DNA of 64,000 bases from an uncultured Aquimarina sp. (GCA_947503835.1 CANNFM010000012.1:1-64000); one strand, 5' to 3'; positions 26,751 to 36,599 are shown, counted from the first letter of the stretch. A program made the numbers and translations. The notes: a model not told the origin generated them from the sequence alone.

Positions 26751-27320
26751 CTATTCTTCCTCGTTGCTAGCTTCTGGAGTTACTTCTTCTGTTGCAGTTT
26801 CTGCTTCAGGTGCTTCTGCCACATCTGCCTCTTCAGTCGTTTCTGCCTCAGCTTCTACTTCTTCTGCATTTGCAGCAGCAGCATCTGCTTCACGTTTAGC
26901 ATTCACTTCTTTTTCTGCTTCAAGAGCTTTTGCTTTAGCAGCAGCTTCAGCTTTCGCTAATGCATCTTTCTTAGCACCAACAGATCCTTCTTTTTCAGAT
27001 AACCAAGCTTCAAATTTTTCTGCAGCTTGTTCTTCTGTTAAGGCTCCTTTTCTTACTCCACCAGCAAGGTGATTCTTAAGTAAGGCTCCTTTGTAAGATA
27101 AAATAGCTCTTGCAGTATCGGTAGGCTGTGCACCATTCTGTAACCATTTTACAGCACCATCGATATCAAGATCAACGCTTGCTGGGTTAACATTAGGATT
27201 ATAACTACCTAACTTTTCAAGAAATCTACCATCTCTTTTTGATCTAGCATCTGCTGCTACGATCCAATAAAAAGGTTTCCCTTTTTTACCGTGTCTCTGT
27301 AATCTTATTTTAACAGGCAT
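26751..27320 (-). CDS. rpsP: 30S ribosomal protein S16 with long acidic C-terminal tail
   Basis: A 189-residue S16. Residues 1-80 are the standard domain (MPVKIRLQRHGKKGKPFYWI, then GRFLEKLGSYNP). Residues 81-125 resemble the extension usual in Bacteroidota. From about 125 to the end the sequence is almost only Ala, Glu, Lys and Thr, becoming strongly acidic (ending TPEASNEEE). E. coli S16 is about 82 residues. First gene of the rpsP-rimM operon. Confidence 0.95.
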   Translation of the reverse strand: MPVKIRLQRHGKKGKPFYWIVAADARSKRDGRFLEKLGSYNPNVNPASVDLDIDGAVKWLQNGAQPTDTARAILSYKGALLKNHLAGGVRKGALTEEQAAEKFEAWLSEKEGSVGAKKDALAKAEAAAKAKALEAEKEVNAKREADAAAANAEEVEAEAETTEEADVAEAPEAETATEEVTPEASNEEE

Positions 27321-27365
27321 AAAAATTAATTTTTGGGTACGCGACCCTGTTTATAATTAAGGGCG

Positions 27366-27399
27366 CAAAGATACTTATTTTCTTTTGAAAAAGAATCAA
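27366..27399 (-). promoter_or_regulatory. Probable promoter of rpsP-rimM
   Basis: The minus strand carries TATCTTTG at 27373-27366, a perfect TAnnTTTG -7 element 46 bp before the S16 start. A TTG lies at 27399-27397 with a 23-base spacer, slightly longer than ideal. Confidence 0.5.
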
Positions 27400-27573
27400 T
27401 AATTCTAAAAGTTTATTCCTGATAATTAATACGTTGTGTTTTCAAAAATTACATATTGGTCTTATTCGTGTAAATATTTGACTAAAAAATCATACAATCC
27501 ACCTACTATTTATTAAAAAAAACAACATTTTGTGTATTTCATCGATTAAATATGCTTTTTTTCGATGAAATAA

Positions 27574-27604
27574 TTGTTTTCCTGGTTTTTTCACTTTATG
27601 TTTG
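27574..27604 (+). promoter_or_regulatory. Bacteroidetes-type promoter for the lipoprotein gene at 27663
   Basis: TTG (27574-27576) and TATGTTTG (27597-27604) are separated by 20 bases, an exact match to TTG-N19/21-TAnnTTTG. It lies 58 bp before the ATG. The rest of the 342-bp gap (27321-27662) holds the divergent rpsP promoter and nothing else recognised. Confidence 0.7.
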
Positions 27605-27662
27605 TAGCGTAAACATATTAAAACGGTAATCCGTAGTCAAATATCGCAAAAGCCCCAAGCCT

Positions 27663-28505
27663 ATGATTAAAACTACTACTCTATTAGCAGTTTTCTGCCT
27701 TATCTTTACTTCTTGTTCCACTGATATCGAAATCAATAATCCTGCACTTCAGGCAAAAATTGATGGAGAAATTTTCAGGTCTTCTATTAAGAAAGCTATT
27801 ATCTATGAAGATGGTACATTAGTAATCTCTGGATCTGCAGACGACAAATCAATCAGTTTTACCACTTCGGCAACAAAAGTTGGCACCTATAAAATGGCGC
27901 AACAATCTGTTAACACCGTAAGTTTCAAAAAAAATCAAGAAGAATTTATTTCTAAAGAAGGTGAAACCGATGGCATAGTGAATATTACAGAAATTCATAA
28001 CAATGAGATTTCTGGGAATTTTTACTTCAATGACCTAAAAGATGAAAATGGAAATAGCATGAACTTTAGTGATGGATGGTTTTACAGAATTCCTTTAGAA
28101 AATGGAGTTATCCAGGAAGAGGAAGTAATTACACAAGACATCAACCCTTGTCTATTAAATGCATCCTTAACAGCACTTGTAAATGGCACCGAAATGATTA
28201 CCGATAATCATTCTGCTGAAATATTTGGTGTAGAAAATGTATCTATACTCATCAAAGCCACTAACGAAGAGGGAGAAATTTCTATAGTATTTCCATCGAA
28301 CATTACTACAGGAAACTATTCTCTAACAGGATCAGGCGACTATAGTGCCACATACACATCCTCAAATGATAAATCCTCTGCGTTATCAGGAGCACTTACA
28401 ATCACTAGTCATGATGCAGTAACAAAATGTATTAGCGGAAGCTTCGAGTTTGAAACCAGAAGCGGTGTGCAAGTATCACAAGGTATATTTGAATTTGGTT
28501 ATTAA
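27663..28505 (+). CDS. Lipoprotein with two tandem DUF6252-like domains
   Basis: A 280-residue lipoprotein (lipobox FTSC, lipid Cys19). Two similar halves are visible, about 28-145 and 160-280. Each opens with a 'xAxIdGxxF' or 'LTALVNGTEM' strand, then runs through small beta strands and ends with SGxFxFxxxxxxG (EISGNFYFNDL; CISGSFEFETR). The pattern fits the DUF6252 type of Bacteroidota surface lipoproteins. Function unknown. Strong promoter upstream and terminator downstream make it a single-gene unit. Confidence 0.6.
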   Translation: MIKTTTLLAVFCLIFTSCSTDIEINNPALQAKIDGEIFRSSIKKAIIYEDGTLVISGSADDKSISFTTSATKVGTYKMAQQSVNTVSFKKNQEEFISKEGETDGIVNITEIHNNEISGNFYFNDLKDENGNSMNFSDGWFYRIPLENGVIQEEEVITQDINPCLLNASLTALVNGTEMITDNHSAEIFGVENVSILIKATNEEGEISIVFPSNITTGNYSLTGSGDYSATYTSSNDKSSALSGALTITSHDAVTKCISGSFEFETRSGVQVSQGIFEFGY

Positions 28506-28980
28506 AAACCATAACTCAACTTAACCATGAAAGCACTTAATTGTACAATTAAGTGCTTTTTAATTTTCAAGATGGTAAGCTTTCCATATTTTTAATAGTA
28601 TTCCTTGGGTACAAAAATTCACACTAAGATATTAATTTTAGCCTCCCTGCCCTTCTTAAATGTGTTAGCTATCTAACATTTGCATGTGTCGATACTTCTT
28701 TAGTATCGTTGCAATTTTGTTAATTAATTGCCAAATTATAGCTTTTAATGAGCTTCTTCGTGTAATTTCATTAACATTATAAAATACTGCAAATCAACAC
28801 ATTATATAATTATCACTACTATTAAACTCATCGTTTTTATTTATTTCGACATTTTCTCTCTGTAAGCACGAAATACTGCTGTCGTCTGAACAGGTATCAA
28901 AACTTAAATATTAGCTTTTGAAACCTAAAGACGATTGGCCGATTGTTTTTTAAAGACACAAAAATTTAAAAAACAAAAAC
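28506..28980. other. Intergenic region, terminator then structured non-coding stretch
   Basis: After the terminator at 28530-28560 no ORF is convincing. A hairpin CGATAC-ttcttta-GTATCG lies at 28689-28707. The 60 bp before the next gene are A-rich with no Shine-Dalgarno, as is usual in this phylum. No clean promoter match was found. Confidence 0.35.
28530..28560 (+). terminator. Perfect-palindrome terminator
   Basis: AAAGCACTTAATTGT (28530-28544) is followed at once by its exact reverse complement ACAATTAAGTGCTTT (28545-28559) and further Ts. It ends the lipoprotein transcript. Confidence 0.85.
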
Positions 28981-30330
28981 ATGAAAAATTTAAAAATAAT
29001 ACTCGTAAGCCTATTTGTAGCTTCAATATTTGTAGCGTGTAGCAATGATGATGCTATAGCAACAGAAGATCAATCTGTGGAGGAAGCAGATGCAAAATCT
29101 TTTCAATCTTTTAGAGCTTTAAAAGAAGCTAAACTACTATTAAATAGTATTCGAAGAGATGGAGGAACTCCATATAATGTATTCAACCCTGCACTTCGTT
29201 TTACAGCAGAACAGAATGTATTTTTACCAAGTGTATTAGGTATAGATTATCGAATAGATAGATCCGAAGTTCCTGCAGGGCCTACGGCTAGATTTCCTAT
29301 GTTTCAGGGATGGGAAACTTTACCCGACGGAAGCCGTAGAAAAGGTTATTATGTAATAACTGAAGCATCCAATAAACTAATGGCTAAAAAATTAGGTGTT
29401 ATTTTCTCTCCTAGAATGGCAGTATCAAAAGGCTCAGGAGGAGAACAAAATGCACATTGGACCCGCAGAGGAAGACTTGTTTTTGAAGGATCAGTCGATT
29501 TTTCACCAAAAAGATCTTTAGTCGCCGGAGGAGGATCTGATGATGGATTACTATTTGGTTTTCCCCCAGCAGAGGTGAATCCAGGAGCTATAGCAAGTCC
29601 AGAATGGTCTTCTTATGTGGTATTACCTAGTGGAGCTGTAATTAATGCCCAAATGGTAGCTAATAGCACTGGTATTCATGATAGAATTCCACATCCAGAT
29701 GGAAACAGTCCCGCACAGGAAGACGATTTAAACAATCCAAACCTTGCTATTGATCAAGCATCTGTAGTAATGCAGCTTTTAGATGGATGGCAAGATGGTA
29801 GACCCTATTACTTTCACATTGTAACAGATACTTCTGATCCAGGACCAGCTACTATCGAATTAGGAGTATTTGCACCAAGATTGGCAAACTTACCAACATT
29901 TGGATTATTCCCGGGAGGTTCTATGTTACCTTTTAGTCCGACTGCTAATGGTAGAACAACAGATACAGATGGATTTGGAGTACAAGGTTTAAATTCAGCT
30001 TCCTTAAGTGACCGACAAGTACAGGATCCAACAAACACGTTTCCAATTGATCCCAGAGATACAAGATATGCCCCTATGTGGGATGCACATATTACGGAGT
30101 TCACAATTCCTGAATCTGAACGTCCAATTTTACAAAGCTTTGATCAAATAAATGAGCTTTTGGCAGATGGTATTTTAATTCCTTTTAGAGGAAATGCAAA
30201 TCCAAGCCCATTAGCAAACTCCTTATCAGATTTATTAACCGCAACAGGAGCAATTATTAACTGTCCAGTAATTACGCAACCTTCAGCAAGTGTTATAGGC
30301 ACTCAAATCGGATCACCTCGTAATAATTAA
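28981..30330 (+). CDS. Uncharacterised 449-residue lipoprotein
   Basis: Lipoprotein signal with lipobox FVAC (Cys20) and an acidic linker SNDDA. The mature part is all-beta in look. It contains a conserved-looking stretch MFQGWETLPDGSRRKGYYVI, the segment QDGRPYYFHIVTDTSDPGPA and a glycine/proline-rich middle. I do not recognise a family. It is complete, with its own terminator, and stands alone upstream of dnaE. Extracytoplasmic attachment to a membrane is the only firm statement. Confidence 0.6.
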   Translation: MKNLKIILVSLFVASIFVACSNDDAIATEDQSVEEADAKSFQSFRALKEAKLLLNSIRRDGGTPYNVFNPALRFTAEQNVFLPSVLGIDYRIDRSEVPAGPTARFPMFQGWETLPDGSRRKGYYVITEASNKLMAKKLGVIFSPRMAVSKGSGGEQNAHWTRRGRLVFEGSVDFSPKRSLVAGGGSDDGLLFGFPPAEVNPGAIASPEWSSYVVLPSGAVINAQMVANSTGIHDRIPHPDGNSPAQEDDLNNPNLAIDQASVVMQLLDGWQDGRPYYFHIVTDTSDPGPATIELGVFAPRLANLPTFGLFPGGSMLPFSPTANGRTTDTDGFGVQGLNSASLSDRQVQDPTNTFPIDPRDTRYAPMWDAHITEFTIPESERPILQSFDQINELLADGILIPFRGNANPSPLANSLSDLLTATGAIINCPVITQPSASVIGTQIGSPRNN

Positions 30331-30359
30331 TAAGTACTTAAAAAAGTAAATTAAAATAG

Positions 30360-30397
30360 AAAGCTTAGAAGCATAGTATGTTTCTAAGCTTTTTTAT
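30360..30397 (+). terminator. Terminator after the 449-residue lipoprotein gene
   Basis: AAAGCTTAGAA (30360-30370) pairs with TTCTAAGCTTT (30382-30392), followed by TTTT. Loop of 11 bases. Confidence 0.8.
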
Positions 30398-30561
30398 TTC
30401 TGGACTATAAATACTATTACCACCTCAAAAAAGAATACAATATCATATGTTAAAATAAAATGGTTAATAATTCTGGATAACTTTTAGGAAACAGAACCTA
30501 TGATTTTCTGTATTTTTGAAAGTCTTTTGTAAGGGACAAATTTCTTGAAATACCTCTTTTT

Positions 30562-33500
30562 ATGTACTTAATTTTTGATACTGAAACCACTGGGTTACCC
30601 AAACGATGGGATGCTCCTATTAGTGATACCGATAATTGGCCCAGATGTATACAAATAGCATGGCAATTACACGATGATATGGGTAATTGTATTGAGCATC
30701 AGGATTACTTGGTAAAACCTGATGGTTTTAATATCCCTTATGATGCAGAGAAGATTCATGGTATTTCTACCGAACTGGCAGAACAAGATGGTATTACACT
30801 ACAAGAAGTACTTGAAAAATTTAATATTGCTTTATCAAAAACCAAGTTTGTAGTTGGTCAAAATGTAGGCTTTGACGTAAATATTATGGGAGCCGAATTT
30901 TATCGTCTAGGATTAGAAAACAATCTACAAGAGTTGCCGGTTCTGGATACATGTACAGAAACTACTGCTACGCTTTGTCAAATACCCGGAGGTCGTGGAG
31001 GTAAATATAAACTACCAACCCTTACAGAATTACACCAGCATCTTTTTGGAGTTGCCTTCGGCGAAGCACACAATGCCACAGCCGATGTCGAAGCTACTAC
31101 TCGTTGTTTCTTTGAATTAATCCGTAAACAGAGCTTTACCATAGAAGAGCTTGATGTAGCCCCTGATTATTTTCAAAACTTCAACGAAGTTAATCAAGAT
31201 ACAATTCAGCTTATAGGGTTAAAACACATTAACCTTAAGAAAGCTTCACAAAAAATACAGCAGCAACTTACAAAAGAGCAAACTTCAGATTTATCTCAGC
31301 AAGAAATAGATCAAAACATTGCTGCTCTTGATGAAGTAAACTTTGCCCATTTACATAATCATACTCAATTTTCGGTATTACAATCTACCACCAGTATCCC
31401 AGATTTGGTAAAAGTAGCAGCAAGTCATAAAATGAATGCTGTTGCAATGACCGATCATGCTAATATGATGGGTGCCTTTCATTTTGTACAAGCTGTTTCT
31501 AACCATAATAAAAGCGTAGAAGCTGCAAATGCTGAAGCTATCAAAAACGGACAAGAACCAGAAGGCATAGCAATGAAACCTATTGTAGGTTGCGAGTTCT
31601 TTGTTTGTGAAAATCATAAAGATAAATCCAGAAAAGACAACGGCTATCAAATTGTAATGCTTGCCAAAAACAAGAACGGATATCACAACCTGGCCAAAAT
31701 GTCTTCTACTGCCTTTGTAGATGGTTTTTACTACCTCCCCAGAATAGATAAAGAAATTGTAAAGCAATACAAAGAAGATATTATTGTATTAACCGGTAAT
31801 TTATATGGCGAAGTACCCAGCAAAGTGCTAAACATTGGTGAAAAACAAGCGGAAGAAGCTTTGCAATGGTGGCATCAAGAATTTGGAGATGATCTCTATA
31901 TCGAGGTTATGAGGCATGATCAAGAGGATGAAAATAGAGTAAACCCTGTATTGCTAGATTTAGCCAAGAAATACAACATTAAAACTGTTGCTACCAATAA
32001 TACCTATTACTGCGAAAAGAAAGATGCTAATGCCCATGACATTTTGTTATGTGTAAAAGATGGAGAAAAACAAGCTACCCCGATAGGTCGCGGAAGAGGG
32101 TATCGATACGGTTTACCGAATCAAGAATATTATTTTAAGTCTCAAGAAGAGATGAAAAGTCTCTTTAAGGACTTACCAGAGGCTATTATAAATGTTCAAG
32201 AAATTGTAGACAAAATCGAGCCTTTTGTCCTTGCCAGAGATGTATTATTACCAGCATTTGATATTCCCGAAGAGTTTTTATTTGAAGAAGACAAAGTAGA
32301 TGGAGGAAAACGTGGGGAGAACAAATATTTAAGACATATCACCTATGAAGGCGCAAAAAAACGATATGGCGAAATCACTCCGGAGATTGATGAACGTCTC
32401 GATTTTGAATTGAAAGTTATCGAAAAAACAGGATACCCTGGGTACTTTCTAATTGTTGAAGACTTTATTCGTGCTGCTCGTGATATGGATGTATCTGTAG
32501 GCCCTGGCCGGGGATCGGCTGCAGGATCTGCTGTAGCGTATTGTCTTTGGATTACGAATCTAGACCCCATAAAGTATGACCTGCTTTTTGAGCGCTTCTT
32601 AAATCCAGACCGTGTGAGCATGCCCGATATCGATATTGACTTTGATGATGAAGGACGTAGTCGTGTAATGGATTATGTAATCGAAAAATACGGATCTAAC
32701 CAAGTAGCACAGATTATTACATACGGTACCATGGCAGCAAAATCATCGATACGCGATACCGCCCGGGTACTTGATCTACCTCTGGGTGATGCAGATCGCA
32801 TTGCTAAACTGATCCCAAACATGTCTAAGCTGGGCAAGATTTTTGGTGTAGATGAAGCCACGCTGAAGAAAAAATTTAGAAGTGATGAGTTAGAAAAAGT
32901 GCATGAACTCCTAAATATTGCCGAAGGTAGCGACCTCGAAGCCGAAACCTTAAACCAAGCACGTGTACTTGAAGGATCTGTGCGTAATACTGGTATTCAT
33001 GCCTGTGGTGTAATTATTACACCAGATGACATTACAAAATTTGTTCCGGTAGCATTAGCTAAGGATTCAGACATGTATTGTACACAATTTGACAACTCTG
33101 TTGTAGAAAGTGCAGGACTTCTAAAAATGGATTTCCTGGGGTTAAAAACCTTGACTCTAATCAAAGATACCGTTAAGATTGTAAAAGCAAAGCATGGTGT
33201 TGAGTTAGACCCAGAGAATTTCCCACTGGATGATGAAGAAACATATGCACTCTTCCAGAGAGGTGAAACGGTTGGGGTGTTTCAATATGAATCCCCAGGG
33301 ATGCAAAAGTACATGAAAGAGCTTAAACCTACAGTTTTTGCCGATCTTATCGCTATGAATGCCTTGTATCGACCTGGGCCGTTAGAATATATACCGAGTT
33401 TCATTAACAGAAAACACGGTACCGAAGAAATCATATATGACCTAGAAGCTTGTGAAGAGTACCTGAAAGAAACCTACGGGATCACAGTATACCAGGAGCA

Positions 33501-34947
33501 AGTAATGTTACTTTCTCAAAAGCTTGCTAATTTTACTAAAGGTGAAGCCGATGTATTGCGTAAAGCAATGGGTAAAAAACAAAAAGCGGTTCTTGACAAG
33601 ATGAAACCTAAATTTATCAAACAAGCCTCTGAAAAAGGACACGCTGAAGATAAATTAGAAAAAATATGGAAAGACTGGGAAGCCTTTGCTGCCTATGCAT
33701 TTAATAAATCTCACTCTACCTGTTATGCATGGATTGCCTATCAAACTGCTTATCTGAAAGCTCACTATCCCGCAGAATATATGGCAGCTGTACTTTCTAA
33801 CAATATGAATGATATCAAACAGGTTACTTTCTTTATGGAAGAATGTAAGCGCATGAAATTAGACGTATTAGGACCCGACGTAAATGAATCCTATCGCAAA
33901 TTCTCGGTAAACAAAAATGGCGCAGTACGTTTTGGGATGGGCGCCATAAAAGGTGTAGGAACTGGCGCAGTAGCTACCATTGTCGAAAACCGAAAAGAAG
34001 AAGGGCCTTACAGGTCTATTTTTGATCTGGCGAAACGAATTGATCTTCGTGCAGCAAACAAGAAAGCCTTTGAAAGTTTAGCTCTCGCCGGTGGTTTTGA
34101 TTCTTTTACCGAAACACACAGAGGGCAATATTTTCATCAAGAAGGAGATGGTGTTACATTTTTAGAAAAAGCAATGCGCTATGGTTCTAAATATCAGGAA
34201 AGTGAAAATTCTTCGCAAGTAAGCCTCTTTGGCGAATCCAGTGATGTGCAAATTCCTGAGCCCGTTGTACCTCCTTGTGAAGAATGGGGAACCATGGAAA
34301 AACTAGCTCGCGAAAAAGAAGTAGTGGGGATATACCTATCTGGTCACCCACTGGATGATTTCAAATATGAAATGAAGTATTTCTGCAATGGCACTTTATT
34401 GGATTTTGCAGATTTAGAAACCAATGTTAATCGTGAACTCTCTTTTGGAGGTGTTATTACCAATGTTGAACATCGTACATCAAAAAATGGAAAAGGTTGG
34501 GCCACGTTTACTGTGGAAGATTATAATACCGCTCATGAATTCAGAATTTTTGGTGAAGAATACCTAAAACATCGTCCGTTTTTGGTAAAAAGCACCTTTG
34601 TATACGCCAAAGCTTTCGTAAAAGAAGGCTGGGTAAACCGTGATACTGGTAAAAAAGGAGACCCTAGAATTCAATTTAATAGCTTCCAATTATTACATGA
34701 TGTAATGGAAAGTTATGCCAAGAAACTAACGATTCAACTTGACATTAATAATCTTTCTGATCAAAGGATTGATAGCTTAAAAGAACTTTTGACAGAACAC
34801 ACAGGAAATCATACATTGAATTTTGTAATATTCGAAATGGCTGAAAAACTAAAATTACACATGCCTAGTAGAAAACAAAAAGTAAATATTTCTCAAGAAC
34901 TGTTGGAAGCTTTAGAAAATGATTCGGTGTATTACAAACTGAATTAA
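30562..34947 (+). CDS. dnaE: DNA polymerase III alpha subunit with fused N-terminal proofreading exonuclease
   Basis: A 1461-residue replicative polymerase. Residues 1-190 are a DnaQ-type DEDDh exonuclease (FDTETTG with Asp6/Glu8; HNATADVEATTRCFFEL as the HxxxxD part). A linker leads to the PHP domain from about 260 (FAHLHNHTQFSVLQ). The polymerase core follows: GPGRGSAAGSAVAYCLWIT, and MPDIDIDFDDEGR near 687-699 with the catalytic aspartates. Then come the tandem HhH region and an OB fold (about 1200-1300). A typical DnaE is about 1160 residues; the extra length is the exonuclease. This fusion is known in flavobacteria. A -7-like TATTTTTG lies at 30511. Confidence 0.95.
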   Translation: MYLIFDTETTGLPKRWDAPISDTDNWPRCIQIAWQLHDDMGNCIEHQDYLVKPDGFNIPYDAEKIHGISTELAEQDGITLQEVLEKFNIALSKTKFVVGQNVGFDVNIMGAEFYRLGLENNLQELPVLDTCTETTATLCQIPGGRGGKYKLPTLTELHQHLFGVAFGEAHNATADVEATTRCFFELIRKQSFTIEELDVAPDYFQNFNEVNQDTIQLIGLKHINLKKASQKIQQQLTKEQTSDLSQQEIDQNIAALDEVNFAHLHNHTQFSVLQSTTSIPDLVKVAASHKMNAVAMTDHANMMGAFHFVQAVSNHNKSVEAANAEAIKNGQEPEGIAMKPIVGCEFFVCENHKDKSRKDNGYQIVMLAKNKNGYHNLAKMSSTAFVDGFYYLPRIDKEIVKQYKEDIIVLTGNLYGEVPSKVLNIGEKQAEEALQWWHQEFGDDLYIEVMRHDQEDENRVNPVLLDLAKKYNIKTVATNNTYYCEKKDANAHDILLCVKDGEKQATPIGRGRGYRYGLPNQEYYFKSQEEMKSLFKDLPEAIINVQEIVDKIEPFVLARDVLLPAFDIPEEFLFEEDKVDGGKRGENKYLRHITYEGAKKRYGEITPEIDERLDFELKVIEKTGYPGYFLIVEDFIRAARDMDVSVGPGRGSAAGSAVAYCLWITNLDPIKYDLLFERFLNPDRVSMPDIDIDFDDEGRSRVMDYVIEKYGSNQVAQIITYGTMAAKSSIRDTARVLDLPLGDADRIAKLIPNMSKLGKIFGVDEATLKKKFRSDELEKVHELLNIAEGSDLEAETLNQARVLEGSVRNTGIHACGVIITPDDITKFVPVALAKDSDMYCTQFDNSVVESAGLLKMDFLGLKTLTLIKDTVKIVKAKHGVELDPENFPLDDEETYALFQRGETVGVFQYESPGMQKYMKELKPTVFADLIAMNALYRPGPLEYIPSFINRKHGTEEIIYDLEACEEYLKETYGITVYQEQVMLLSQKLANFTKGEADVLRKAMGKKQKAVLDKMKPKFIKQASEKGHAEDKLEKIWKDWEAFAAYAFNKSHSTCYAWIAYQTAYLKAHYPAEYMAAVLSNNMNDIKQVTFFMEECKRMKLDVLGPDVNESYRKFSVNKNGAVRFGMGAIKGVGTGAVATIVENRKEEGPYRSIFDLAKRIDLRAANKKAFESLALAGGFDSFTETHRGQYFHQEGDGVTFLEKAMRYGSKYQESENSSQVSLFGESSDVQIPEPVVPPCEEWGTMEKLAREKEVVGIYLSGHPLDDFKYEMKYFCNGTLLDFADLETNVNRELSFGGVITNVEHRTSKNGKGWATFTVEDYNTAHEFRIFGEEYLKHRPFLVKSTFVYAKAFVKEGWVNRDTGKKGDPRIQFNSFQLLHDVMESYAKKLTIQLDINNLSDQRIDSLKELLTEHTGNHTLNFVIFEMAEKLKLHMPSRKQKVNISQELLEALENDSVYYKLN

Positions 34948-35001
34948 AAAGAAGGTATACCTTCTCTAATTACCTTATCTTGGTACTAAGATTCGGTTTC
35001 T

Positions 35002-36240
35002 ATGCAAAAAAAGTTAATCTATATAGTACTACTATTCGTTACTATCATTGGTTTTCTTACCTATTTTTTGTTTTTTTCAGAAGATACAAATAGCGATTAT
35101 GTTGCTATTACCCCAATAGCTATTCATAATAACGGTATGGAGTTTATAGATTCTAATATTTGTAGTGAATGTCATAAGAGTATTGTTGAAGATCATTTAA
35201 AAACTGCACATTATAACACATTTCGGCCTGCAAATAAAAACTCGATTAAAGGAAGCTTTGTAAAGGAGAAGAATAGTCTTAAACTTAACAACAAAGTAAG
35301 CCTTAAAATGGTTGCCCGAGATACGAGTTTTTATCAAGATGCTATAGTTGATCAACAAGAAAAACCTTTTTACAGTGCAAAGATGGATATTGTTATTGGG
35401 TCAGGAACCAAAGGGCAGTCATATCTTATGTGGCATCAAGATCGGCTATTCCAATTACAAGCATCATACTTCACCCCCACCAATAGTTGGATCAATAGTC
35501 CTGGGGCTCCAAATAAACTAGCTCCAGCACGACCAGTAATCGAACGCTGTCTTGAATGCCATACAACCTATGCACAAAACATATCGGGAAGCAAAAAAGG
35601 AAATCAGTTTCACAAAACCAACATTGTATATGGTATCGATTGTCAACGTTGTCATGGCGAAGTAACTAAGCATGTAAAATATCACAGATTAAATCCAGAT
35701 GAAAAAGTTGGACAACATATAATAAAGTACAGCAATCTAGAAAGACAACAGCGCTTAGACGCTTGTGCATTATGCCATTCTGGGTTACGACAAGAAGTAT
35801 CAAAAGATGCTTTTGGATTTAATGTTGGCGACACATTAGAAAATTTTTCTATACCTGATTATGATGAAAAAAACTTAAACTCTCTTGATGTTCATGGAAA
35901 TCAATATGGTTTATTAAAAGCTAGTAAATGTTTTAAAAAAAGTACTGTTTTGGATTGTTCTTCTTGTCATAATCCCCATAAAAAAGAGAGAGGAGAGTTC
36001 TCCTCTTTTAATCAAAAATGTATGAATTGCCATAATTCACTAAACAACCCTATAGTTTGTTCTGGGGATAAAGCCGAAACGCAACAAATGAACAATAACT
36101 GCGTGCAATGCCATATGCCATTAGTAAATAGTAAGTCTATGAAAATACAAATTGAGGAAAATGATGAAATTTCGGTTAAAGTAAGAACACATCTTATTGG
36201 AATTTATAACCATCAGAATTCAAAAGAGTTTGACAATTAA
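35002..36240 (+). CDS. Membrane-anchored heptaheme c-type cytochrome
   Basis: A 412-residue protein with an uncleaved or weakly cleaved N-terminal helix (5-25) and seven CxxCH heme-binding motifs: CSECH (about residue 54), CLECH, CQRCH, CALCH, CSSCH, CMNCH and CVQCH. The spacing and size suit periplasmic multiheme cytochromes of the cytochrome c554/NrfB-like group. It would carry electrons in the periplasm. No catalytic nitrite-reductase CxxCK motif is seen. It follows dnaE by 54 bp without functional link; its stop codon overlaps the convergent gene by 4 bp. Confidence 0.85.
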   Translation: MQKKLIYIVLLFVTIIGFLTYFLFFSEDTNSDYVAITPIAIHNNGMEFIDSNICSECHKSIVEDHLKTAHYNTFRPANKNSIKGSFVKEKNSLKLNNKVSLKMVARDTSFYQDAIVDQQEKPFYSAKMDIVIGSGTKGQSYLMWHQDRLFQLQASYFTPTNSWINSPGAPNKLAPARPVIERCLECHTTYAQNISGSKKGNQFHKTNIVYGIDCQRCHGEVTKHVKYHRLNPDEKVGQHIIKYSNLERQQRLDACALCHSGLRQEVSKDAFGFNVGDTLENFSIPDYDEKNLNSLDVHGNQYGLLKASKCFKKSTVLDCSSCHNPHKKERGEFSSFNQKCMNCHNSLNNPIVCSGDKAETQQMNNNCVQCHMPLVNSKSMKIQIEENDEISVKVRTHLIGIYNHQNSKEFDN

Positions 36241-36599
36241 TCAAAGAAGCTTCGTGCCCAGTTTTCGGCTTCATCAAGAGATTTAAAGAATGTGAATGCT
36301 TCATTCCATAATGGTTGTTCCTGTAAAGCTCTTTTTATCTCCTCGGGATTATTAGAAACAATAGCAAAACCAATCATATTTTTCAAGATTTTCCCTTTAT
36401 AGACATTTAAATCTATATCGTGAGGGTATTTCCTGTGCGTAATGAAAATAAAATTCTTTCCATTATAATACCCTTCGAGGTATTTAGTAATTTCTCCTGC
36501 CGTTTCTATAGTAACGGCAGAGCCATCATGCATTACCAAAATGGCATGAGATTCTTTAAAAGTAAGATTGCAGTATGGTAGTTGGATTTCTTTTATCAT
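36237..36599 (-). CDS. SpoIIAA/STAS-like small protein, uncharacterised
   Basis: A 120-residue cytoplasmic protein with alternating strands and helices. Strand examples are HAILVMHDGSAVTIETAGEI and KNFIFITHRKYPHDIDLN, and the helix at the end is EAENWARSFF. The fold resembles SpoIIAA-like STAS proteins common in flavobacteria; this is a weak, pattern-level call. A perfect TATATTTG -7 element lies on the minus strand at 36623-36616, but without a matching TTG. Confidence 0.6.
   Translation of the reverse strand: MIKEIQLPYCNLTFKESHAILVMHDGSAVTIETAGEITKYLEGYYNGKNFIFITHRKYPHDIDLNVYKGKILKNMIGFAIVSNNPEEIKRALQEQPLWNEAFTFFKSLDEAENWARSFFD

Noticed and set aside
26764..27072. Long plus-strand Ser/Ala-rich frame opposite rpsP
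   Set aside because: It is a composition shadow of the Ala/Glu-rich S16 tail; rpsP is certain and on the other strand.
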